This document shows positions 58,117 through 64,000 of a stretch of DNA of 64,000 bases, piece by piece; position 1 is the first letter of the stretch; the number at the start of each line of letters is the position of its first letter. The DNA comes from Ruminococcus sp. (GTDB lineage: Bacteria > Bacillota > Clostridia > Oscillospirales > Ruminococcaceae). A program made the translations under genes and the position numbers. Location of the stretch: assembly GCA_017460665.1 (NCBI GenBank), contig JAFUAO010000016.1, positions 1-64,000 on the forward strand, given 5' to 3'. Under the pieces are notes generated by a model. It saw nothing but the letters and a program-made list of their open reading frames with translations, was not told the origin of the DNA and did not search any database.

Positions 58117-58148
58117 CACCAACTATATACTGATGGAGGCGAGATCCC

Positions 58149-59714
58149 ATGACTGACAATATCAACGGCCCACAGGACGGCGAGCTGTCCGAGGCCGAAA
58201 AGCGTGCTCAGCGGATAAAGGCGATCCGCAGCGCTATACATTCTGAGCCTGAGGCCGAGCCCCCCCAGGAGGCGCCTGCCGACGATTGGGAGAGCGGACT
58301 TGCAGCAAGGCTTGCTAAGATCAAGAAGGAGAAGGAGTCCAAGGCGGCTGCTCCTGAGGAAGTCGTTCCCGAGGAGGAAGTTCCTGTTGAGGCGGCTGCT
58401 CCTGAGGAAGTCATTCCCGAGGAGGAAGTTCCTGTTGAGGAGGCCGCTGAGGAAGTCGTTCCCGAGGAAGAAGCTCCCGTTGAGGAGGCCGCTGAGGAGA
58501 TCGTTCCCGAAGAGGCTCCTGTTGAGGAGGCACCTGAGGAGACTGCTCCTGTGACGGAGAGAGCTGCTGCGCCTGTTGGCCCGGTAAAGCGGACCATGAA
58601 GGCTGCTCCCACACCAGCCACCGAAACTCAGGCCGCACCGCCGCCTGAGCCGCCAAAGCCCTCCGGCAAGAAAAAGAAGAAGAAAAAGAAGAAAAAGACC
58701 CTTGCCCAGAGTATCAGGGGACTGTTCCCGGAGAAGGACGACAGTATCCTTGAAAGGATCCGCAAGCTGGTCTTCCTTGGCTCGATCGCAGCCATCGTGG
58801 TGTGCGGTTACATGGTGTCGGACTACTACCTGGATCTGTGGATGAACCGCAGAAAGAGCCAGGACGTGGCCGATATCTATCATATCTATGAGCCGGTATA
58901 CAACGACACTGAGGAAACTCAGGAGATGAAGCGCAACAAGACCTACGTCCTGCTGGACGCTGCAAAGAAGCTCCTTGACATCAACGACGAGATCGTTGGC
59001 TTCATGACTATCGAGGGGACTCCCATAGACATCCCCGTTATGCAGACCAAGGACAACTCAAAGTACCTTAACTTGAATTTCCGTGGGGAGGAGTCCCGTG
59101 CAGGTGCTCTCTTCCTTGACTGGAGGAACCACTTCGACGACGTGGACGATCAGGGCCACTTGAAGGAGGACAACTCCGACAACCTTGTGGTCTACGGTCA
59201 CAATATGGCTGATGACAGTATGTTCGGCTCGCTGAAATACTACCAGCGCAACGCCGATTACTACGACCAGCACCCCCTGATCCGTTTCAATTCCAATTAT
59301 GAGTACTACACCTATAAGATATTCGCATTTTTCATCGTGGACGCCGAGGACGAGTCTTCTACGAAGTACGACTGCTGGAACCACCTTACCTTTAATACAG
59401 AGGAGGAGTTCTATGACTTCGTCAACGAGGCGAAGCGTCGCTCGATCAGACTGAACGATGTCGATGTCAAGTACGGCGACCAGCTCCTTACCCTTTCTAC
59501 CTGCAATACCCTGCTGGGCGACAGGGGAAGACTGATCGTCATGGCAAGACAGGTCCGCACCTTTGAGGATGTGGAGAACTGGGCCCCTGAGAGCTGGGAA
59601 AACCCCAACATCAAGTATCCCACCATGTACTATAATTCCCGTCCTGATGAAAAATACGACCCCAACGCCGAGTTCGTTCCCTACGAGCCCGACGAGGACG
59701 ATGCTGAGGAGTAA
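58149..59714 (+). CDS. Class B sortase with long repetitive cytoplasmic N-terminus
   Basis: The 521-residue protein has an unusual N-terminal cytoplasmic part: about 15-residue Glu/Val/Pro repeats (PEEEVPVEEAAEEVV-like, residues about 65-140), a Pro-rich linker, a run of ten Lys (about 174-183), then a membrane helix (LVFLGSIAAIVVCGYMVSDYYL, about 208-229). The sortase domain follows with VVYGHNMADDSMFGSL (His351), LLTLSTCNT (Cys452) and LLGDRGRLIVMARQVR (Arg461). Sortases join proteins to the wall or to each other through a sorting signal; class B forms often have specialised substrates. It is four bases from a second sortase gene. Start 58149 follows ATGGAGG. Confidence 0.93.
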   Translation: MTDNINGPQDGELSEAEKRAQRIKAIRSAIHSEPEAEPPQEAPADDWESGLAARLAKIKKEKESKAAAPEEVVPEEEVPVEAAAPEEVIPEEEVPVEEAAEEVVPEEEAPVEEAAEEIVPEEAPVEEAPEETAPVTERAAAPVGPVKRTMKAAPTPATETQAAPPPEPPKPSGKKKKKKKKKKTLAQSIRGLFPEKDDSILERIRKLVFLGSIAAIVVCGYMVSDYYLDLWMNRRKSQDVADIYHIYEPVYNDTEETQEMKRNKTYVLLDAAKKLLDINDEIVGFMTIEGTPIDIPVMQTKDNSKYLNLNFRGEESRAGALFLDWRNHFDDVDDQGHLKEDNSDNLVVYGHNMADDSMFGSLKYYQRNADYYDQHPLIRFNSNYEYYTYKIFAFFIVDAEDESSTKYDCWNHLTFNTEEEFYDFVNEAKRRSIRLNDVDVKYGDQLLTLSTCNTLLGDRGRLIVMARQVRTFEDVENWAPESWENPNIKYPTMYYNSRPDEKYDPNAEFVPYEPDEDDAEE

Positions 59715-59717
59715 GCA

Positions 59718-60635
59718 ATGAACAAAAAAGCAAAGATCGTTTCGGCTGCCGCAGCCGGTATTGCGGCCATTGGACTTGCTGTCGGAGCTGTTGTCCTGGA
59801 CCACGATGACAAGGGAGTCCCCACTGTCAGCGATATAGTGGAGGTAACTCAGGCACCTACCGAGCCGCCTACCCTTCCGAGATATGAGTACGTCCCCTCT
59901 GAGGGCGGCATGACCGAGAGGGCGAAGATGCTCCTGAAAAAGAACAAGGACATCTATGGCTGGATCAAGATCGAGAACACTCAGGTGGACTACCCCGTGG
60001 TGAGAGACCCCGGCGAGATCCCTGCCGGTGTCGCCATGTACGGCGGCGAGGCCTTGGAGTACAATTCCTTCTACCTCGACCACGACCTGGATCTGAACTA
60101 CCTCCGTGAGGGCACCCTCTTCATGGACTGGCGTGACGACTTCGGGAGCGTCGAGGAGGACCAGTCCGAGAATATAGTGATCTACGGACACAATATGGCT
60201 AACAATACGATGTTCGGCTCCCTTAGAAGATACCGTCAGGACTACGATTTCTATGAGGAGGCCCCGTTCATCGAGATGAGCTCCAATTACCGTGACTATG
60301 ACTACGTTATCTTCGCCTGCCTTATCACCAGCGGAAATTGGTACACCGATTTCGTTTACTGGGATATGGAGGAGCTGGATACCGACGAGGAGTTCAACTC
60401 CTATCTGGAAAGCGTCCGCTCAAAGCAGATGTTCGACACCGGGATAGATGTCCAGCCCGGTGATAAGCTGCTGACCCTCTCTACCTGCTACGCCGATGAG
60501 GACAACTCACGTTTCCTTGTGGTGGCGAGAAGGCTGAGGGACGGCGAGGTGGCAGGGGACCTTTCCTCTGTCCAGCATACCGAGGAATACATAAAGGCAT
60601 ACTCTCAGGACAGCGAGGAGAGCGCCGAAAACTGA
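59718..60635 (+). CDS. Class B sortase
   Basis: The 305-residue enzyme starts with a membrane signal-anchor (IVSAAAAGIAAIGLAVGAVVL), then the sortase domain: KDIYGWIKIENTQVDYPVV, IVIYGHNMANNTMFGSL with His158, LLTLSTCYADEDNSR with Cys257 and Arg265. The domain resembles that of the previous gene, so the pair probably arose by duplication, but this one lacks the repeat-rich N-terminus. The close spacing suggests coupled translation. Substrates are not in view: no LPxTG-like protein was seen in this window. Confidence 0.94.
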   Translation: MNKKAKIVSAAAAGIAAIGLAVGAVVLDHDDKGVPTVSDIVEVTQAPTEPPTLPRYEYVPSEGGMTERAKMLLKKNKDIYGWIKIENTQVDYPVVRDPGEIPAGVAMYGGEALEYNSFYLDHDLDLNYLREGTLFMDWRDDFGSVEEDQSENIVIYGHNMANNTMFGSLRRYRQDYDFYEEAPFIEMSSNYRDYDYVIFACLITSGNWYTDFVYWDMEELDTDEEFNSYLESVRSKQMFDTGIDVQPGDKLLTLSTCYADEDNSRFLVVARRLRDGEVAGDLSSVQHTEEYIKAYSQDSEESAEN

Positions 60636-60672
60636 CCCTGAGCCGCTCTGCGGCGGAATGGAGATGGTAAAG

Positions 60673-61989
60673 ATGGATATACGACATACTCTCAGGCGGA
60701 GCGCTGCTCTGCTGGCAGGTATGATGCTGCTGGCCGGTGTTCCGGGGCAAGCTCATGCGGAGGAGCCTACGACTGCTCCTGCTACTGAAGCTGCAACGGC
60801 CGAGGCCACAGAGGAGGCGACGACTGAGCCTGCTACGGCTCCAAGTGAGGAGACCGAAGAGGAGGCCGAGCCGGAATGGTTCAAGGCCGAGATCACGCAG
60901 TACGACGACAGCCTCTCCCTGATCAGCTATGAAACTGCGCCTGAGTCCGAGGGCAAGCCCAAGGAGAAGAAAAAGCAGAAAAAGACCGAGGCGGACGTTG
61001 ATCCGACCCCCGTCGAGCTCATAACCACCGGCGGCTACGTCGGCGAGATCCCCTGGGTCCAGAACGAGCCCTATATCGACCCTCAGCCCGGACAGTTCGC
61101 CATCGTTACATACGGCTGGGGACACGGCGTGGGAATGAGCCAGAATGGTGCCAATTTCTATGCCGATTACAGCGGCTGGAACTATCAGGACATCCTCTTC
61201 CACTACTACCCCGGTACCTATCTTATGAATACCGGCCTTGCTGAGGACGAGGAGATCACGATCGCCGGAGTCTCCGGAGATGTGCTGACTCAGGTGTCGA
61301 AGATCGTGTTCAACGAGGTGGGCAGCTCCATGAACTATGAGGCTATCAAGGCTCAGGCTGTAGCTGTTTACACCTATTGTAAGTACAACGGCAACGACTC
61401 CAGCGACCTGAGAGGAAAGGCTGATCCTCCCCAGAACGTCATCGACGCCTGTGCTGAGGTGCTGGGCGAGGCCCTTTACTTCGAGGACGACTACGCACTG
61501 ACCATGTTCTCTGCCTCAAGCGGAGGCATAACGGCAAACTGCTATGAGGTGTTCTGGGCTGATATACCCTACCTCAGGAGCGTTTCCAGCGACTATGACG
61601 CTGCCCTTGATCCTCACTACGGATCAGTTACATATTTCTCAGACGACCAGATCCGGAATATGCTGGAGAAGTGCTATAATATCAAGCTCTCAGACGACCC
61701 CGGCAACTGGATCCAGCCCAATTATTCCGACGAAACGGGATATGTTACACTGGTGAACATCGACGACCAGCTCATCGTTAGAGGCTATGAGTTCAAGCTG
61801 GCTATGGGCTTCAAATCGTCGAAATTCAATGTATATTACACCTACAGGCCTGCTCCGGCGGCGCCTGCTGAGGAGCCCGAGGCCCCTGAGGAGAACTCTC
61901 AGGAAGAGCCCACCGAGGCCCCCGCTCAGGAGGAGGCTCCTGAGGAAACGCCTGCTGAAACAGAAGAAGATACTGCTGGCGCTGAGTGA
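60673..61989 (+). CDS. Secreted SpoIID-domain protein with circularly permuted motif order
   Basis: The 438-residue protein has a signal peptide (RSAALLAGMMLLAGVPGQAHA), a Thr/Glu/Ala-rich stretch, a Lys-rich patch and a SpoIID/LytB-like domain. Usual SpoIID domains have ExP...KAQAVAARTY first and GHGVGMSQ...HYYPGT last. Here GWGHGVGMSQNGA and ILFHYYPGTYL come first (about 147-185), then NEVGSSMNYEAIKAQAVAVYTY (about 213-235), FSASSGGITANCYEVF and PYLRSV (about 279-300), and a Pro/Glu-rich tail. The Arg of the ARTY motif is Tyr. SpoIID enzymes are lytic transglycosylases; activity here is inferred only. The ATG at 60673 lies nine bases after GGAG; ATGs at 60658 and 60664 are alternatives. It follows two sortases. 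Confidence 0.85.
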   Translation: MDIRHTLRRSAALLAGMMLLAGVPGQAHAEEPTTAPATEAATAEATEEATTEPATAPSEETEEEAEPEWFKAEITQYDDSLSLISYETAPESEGKPKEKKKQKKTEADVDPTPVELITTGGYVGEIPWVQNEPYIDPQPGQFAIVTYGWGHGVGMSQNGANFYADYSGWNYQDILFHYYPGTYLMNTGLAEDEEITIAGVSGDVLTQVSKIVFNEVGSSMNYEAIKAQAVAVYTYCKYNGNDSSDLRGKADPPQNVIDACAEVLGEALYFEDDYALTMFSASSGGITANCYEVFWADIPYLRSVSSDYDAALDPHYGSVTYFSDDQIRNMLEKCYNIKLSDDPGNWIQPNYSDETGYVTLVNIDDQLIVRGYEFKLAMGFKSSKFNVYYTYRPAPAAPAEEPEAPEENSQEEPTEAPAQEEAPEETPAETEEDTAGAE

Positions 61990-62001
61990 TAAGAACAAAA
62001 G

Positions 62002-62064
62002 AAAATAAGTCTTTGGGCAGCAGCGGCAAAAACCGCTCTGTCCGGAGGCTTATTTTCCGTTTTT
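62002..62064 (+). terminator. Terminator after the SpoIID-domain gene
   Basis: AAAATAAG (62002-62009) pairs with CTTATTTT (62049-62056) around an inner stem AGCGG/CCGCT; CCG and five T follow. Confidence 0.75.
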
Positions 62065-62146
62065 GAAGGAAGGAGACCCAAAAGGTGAAATTTTCCTGCT
62101 TTTGCCCCAAAAAGGTGATCGTGGGTGAAGAAAATAGCAAAAAAAT

Positions 62147-62198
62147 CGAAACATTTGTTTCGCCGACCTGCTGTTTTAGGTAGAATTTTGTACAAAAT
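62147..62198. promoter_or_regulatory. Two perfect palindromes upstream of the mraZ promoter
   Basis: CGAAACATTTGTTTCG (62147-62162) and ATTTTGTACAAAAT (62185-62198) are both perfect and stand 49-100 bases upstream of the -35 of mraZ. They may be operators. The rest of 61990-62369 holds a terminator, the promoter and a leader hairpin TGAAATG/CATTTCA (62300-62323), and no gene. Confidence 0.45.
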
Positions 62199-62246
62199 CA
62201 CTAAAAACCACCCTTATTTTACCCGAATATTTGTCAGGCATGGTTC

Positions 62247-62275
62247 TTGATGTTGAGGCTGTTATGGAGTATAAT
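62247..62275 (+). promoter_or_regulatory. Promoter of the division/cell-wall cluster
   Basis: TTGATG (62247-62252), 17 bases and TATAAT (62270-62275), with a leader of about 88 bases to mraZ. Confidence 0.8.
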
Positions 62276-62369
62276 AGTCATAGAGGTAAAAAAAGGCATT
62301 GAAATGTAAAAATTTCCATTTCAGGGTGATCAATTCCACCGGAAGCCGCAGGAAAGCGAGGAGAAGCAT

Positions 62370-62807
62370 ATGAGAGAGCCTCTTTGTGGTACTTATAATC
62401 CAAGTATCGACGCAAAAGGCCGTATGAGCTTCCCCAATAAGCTTCGTGACGTTCTCGGACCGGAATTTTACCTCTGCAAAGGCCCCGAGATAGATAAACG
62501 GTATATCGCCGTTTATTCTGTTGAGGATTTCGACGAATACAGTGCTAAGCTCTTCCAGATCCCCGGCGACACTGGCGTCGGTATCAGGAGGATGATCCTG
62601 GCCGGTGCTGAAAAGCAGTCTCCGGACAAGCAGGGCCGTATCTTTATCCCTGCAATGCTCCGTGAGTATGCCGGCATAGATGGCGAGGTAACTGTGATCG
62701 GTAACTACAACAAGGCCGAGATCTGGGATCCTGCGAAGCTCAAAGAAGATACCCAGAATATCGACACAGAGGCTTTCAAGGCTGCCTTAGCCGGCTTCGT
62801 CTTCTAA
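62370..62807 (+). CDS. mraZ: Transcriptional regulator MraZ
   Basis: MraZ is the first gene of the division/cell-wall cluster and a DNA-binding repressor of it. The 145-residue protein has two SpoVT/AbrB-like halves: GTYNPSIDAKGRMSFPNKLRDVLG and AGAEKQSPDKQGRIFIPAMLREYAGI, the duplicated DxKGR motif being clear. RBS GCGAGGAG precedes ATG. rsmH follows 67 bases later. Confidence 0.96.
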   Translation: MREPLCGTYNPSIDAKGRMSFPNKLRDVLGPEFYLCKGPEIDKRYIAVYSVEDFDEYSAKLFQIPGDTGVGIRRMILAGAEKQSPDKQGRIFIPAMLREYAGIDGEVTVIGNYNKAEIWDPAKLKEDTQNIDTEAFKAALAGFVF

Positions 62808-62874
62808 GTCCCTCTGGAGCTGCGCCCCGGCAGACAGCTTCGCTGCACCGTGACGCTATCATAGGAGTTGTAGT

Positions 62875-63807
62875 ATGGAATTTAGGCATATCCCGGTCTT
62901 ACTTGACCAGACCATCAACGGCATGGACATCCGCCCTGAAGGTACCTATGTAGACTGTACCGCAGGCGCAGGGGGCCATTCCTTTGCCATCGCTTCCCGC
63001 CTCAGCGAGAAGGGAAGGCTCATCTCTCTGGACCGTGACCCCGATGCGGTCAGAGCCGCTTCCGAAAGGCTTGCCCAGTTCGGCAACGCCTGCGTTATCC
63101 ACAGGAATTATTCCGAGATAAGAAGCGTGCTGGATGAGCTGGGCATCGACAAGGTCGATGGGATACTTATGGATCTGGGCGTTTCGTCCTATCAGCTCGA
63201 CGAGGAGAGCAGAGGGTTTTCCTACCACGGAGACGCTCCGCTGGATATGCGTATGAGCAAGGAGGGCCAGAGCGCCGCAGATATCGTGAACACTTACTCT
63301 GAGGAGCAGCTTGCGAGGATAATGTTCGAGTACGGCGAGGAGAAGTTCTCCCGCAGGATCGCTGCAAATATCATCGCTGCACGGGAGTCGGCCCCAATAG
63401 AGACCACCTCTCAGCTGGCTGACATCATCAGACAGAGCGTTCCCCAAAAGGCCAGAAGGGATAAAAATCCCTGCAAGAAGGTCTTCCAAAGTTTGCGAAT
63501 AGCTACGAATATGGAGTTTGACCACCTTGATGCAGGCCTTGATGCCGCCTTTGAAAGCCTTAAGCCTCATGGCAGACTAGCCGTTATCACCTTCCACTCT
63601 TTAGAGGACCGCATCGTTAAGCAGCGGTTCGCCGGTTGGTGCAGGGGCTGTATATGTCCGCCGGATTTCCCCCAGTGCGTATGCGGACGCAAGCCGCAGG
63701 GCAAACTTGTGAACAAAAAACCTATTGAAGCTGATCAGCAGGAGCTCGACAGCAACAACAGAAGCAGAAGTGCTAAATTGAGAATAATAGAAAGGAGCGA
63801 GCAGTGA
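62875..63807 (+). CDS. rsmH: 16S rRNA m4C1402 methyltransferase
   Basis: RsmH (MraW) methylates N4 of C1402 in 16S rRNA. The 310-residue enzyme begins FRHIPVLLDQTINGMDI, has the SAM site YVDCTAGAGGHSFAI, MDLGVSSYQLDEESRGFSYHGDAPLDMRM, FQSLRIATNMEF and ITFHSLEDRIVKQRF, with a Cys pair region CRGCICPPDFPQCVCG. Length is normal. Its stop overlaps the next start (GTGA). Confidence 0.97.
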   Translation: MEFRHIPVLLDQTINGMDIRPEGTYVDCTAGAGGHSFAIASRLSEKGRLISLDRDPDAVRAASERLAQFGNACVIHRNYSEIRSVLDELGIDKVDGILMDLGVSSYQLDEESRGFSYHGDAPLDMRMSKEGQSAADIVNTYSEEQLARIMFEYGEEKFSRRIAANIIAARESAPIETTSQLADIIRQSVPQKARRDKNPCKKVFQSLRIATNMEFDHLDAGLDAAFESLKPHGRLAVITFHSLEDRIVKQRFAGWCRGCICPPDFPQCVCGRKPQGKLVNKKPIEADQQELDSNNRSRSAKLRIIERSEQ

Positions 63808-64000
63808 CTATGCCTGAGCCGAACTCTGTAAACTATTATCGCAGCACACGCTACAGCGACGAGTACGACGACGTCCCTGAGAACAAGGACGAAGACGAGA
63901 TGGGCTCTGAAAAGAGCCGTCAGGATAATATCAGCGTTAAGCAAAACGGCGCTAAAAGCGGCTCGTTGTTCTCTATCATCCTGATATCTGTTATTGCGGC
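63804..64000 (+). CDS. FtsL-like division protein, cut by the window end
   Basis: A frame opens with GTG at 63804, seven bases after AGGAG and overlapping the rsmH stop; an ATG at 63810 is the alternative. The visible 65 residues are a hydrophilic, acidic N-terminus (TMPEPNSVNYYRSTRYSDEY, ENKDEDEMGSEKS) followed by the beginning of a membrane helix (GSLFSIILISVIA). Position directly after rsmH and this layout fit FtsL, the small division protein with a periplasmic-type coiled coil. The coiled coil lies beyond the window, so the name is inference. Confidence 0.65.
   Translation, partial: MTMPEPNSVNYYRSTRYSDEYDDVPENKDEDEMGSEKSRQDNISVKQNGAKSGSLFSIILISVIA

Noticed and set aside
58041..58148. Cyclic-dinucleotide riboswitch before the sortases
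   Set aside because: Only one simple stem-loop is convincing; the conserved junctions of c-di-GMP or c-di-AMP switches are missing.
59058..60191. Long open frame on the minus strand across both sortases
   Set aside because: It is antisense to two well-supported sortase genes and shows the Val/Leu-rich composition typical of reverse-frame shadows.
1..64000. tRNA or rRNA genes
   Set aside because: The intergenic gaps were scanned for cloverleaf arms and GTTCGA/GGTTCAA T-loops with CCA-type ends; none fit.

Overview
This 64 kb window looks like chromosome from a cellulosome-forming, GC-rich Ruminococcus-type member of the Oscillospiraceae (Firmicutes). The main evidence is a family-48 cellulase and a family-1 pectate lyase that both end in dockerin modules. 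A xylose isomerase/xylulokinase pair, Firmicutes-type gene orders and AGGAGG ribosome binding sites agree with this. By eye, coding GC is clearly above that of R. flavefaciens or R. albus, so a R. champanellensis-like organism is my best guess; this is inference. No tRNA, rRNA, CRISPR array, phage or transposase gene was seen. The sporulation-type genes spoVM and spoVG, a SpoIIQ-like M23 protein and a SpoIID-domain protein occur although most ruminococci are regarded as poor or non-sporeformers.

Layout. 1-0.43 kb: an intergenic repeat cluster. 0.43-4.3 kb (minus): GIY-YIG protein, Tex and an alpha/beta hydrolase. 4.5-9.7 kb (plus): dockerin pectate lyase and a very acidic membrane-anchored protein. 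9.7-16.9 kb (minus): a PhoR/PhoP-type two-component system and a four-gene Gld-like ABC transporter operon. 17.0-20.1 kb (plus): GH48 cellulase behind a consensus promoter and a long structured leader. 20.2-33.9 kb (plus): a long housekeeping run, yicC-remA-gmk-rpoZ-priA-def-fmt-Zn protease-rsmB-rlmN-prpC-prkC-rsgA-thiN-spoVM, with many 1-8 bp overlaps. 33.9-39.3 kb: VanZ-like protein (minus), an unknown membrane protein, xylA and xylB (plus). 39.3-51.2 kb (minus): an AT-rich orphan gene, M23 endopeptidase, mrdA-mreD-mreC-mreB, a DUF4321 protein, dut, U32 peptidase, zapA, lexA, murC and a Cys-rich membrane protein. 51.5 kb: spoVG (plus). 51.9-54.9 kb (minus): Nudix hydrolase and a YfhO-like membrane protein. 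54.9-55.5 kb: a second repeat cluster. 55.5-57.9 kb (plus): cysteine desulfurase and thiI. 58.1-62.0 kb (plus): two tandem class B sortases and a SpoIID-domain protein. From 62.4 kb: the start of the division/cell-wall cluster (mraZ, rsmH, ftsL-like).

How the genes fit together. Plant polymer breakdown (GH48, PL1, xylAB) sits beside a very large share of envelope genes: MreBCD/PBP2, MurC, ZapA, PrkC/PrpC, M23, SpoIID-like, sortases, VanZ and YfhO. The translation and RNA genes (gmk, rpoZ, def, fmt, rsmB, rlmN, rsgA, thiI) are in the order usual for Clostridia.

Most notable observations. (i) The SpoIID-domain protein at 60.7-62.0 kb has its GHGVGMSQ segment before, not after, the KAQAV segment, i.e. 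it looks circularly permuted, and it sits behind two sortases. (ii) A roughly 217 bp structured repeat occurs twice, 55 kb apart, each time beside a family of short palindromes whose arms vary in a matched, compensatory way. (iii) A 27-codon SpoVM gene lies at its conserved place after thiN. (iv) The cellulase promoter region carries an exact 13 bp direct repeat and a long hairpin-rich leader.
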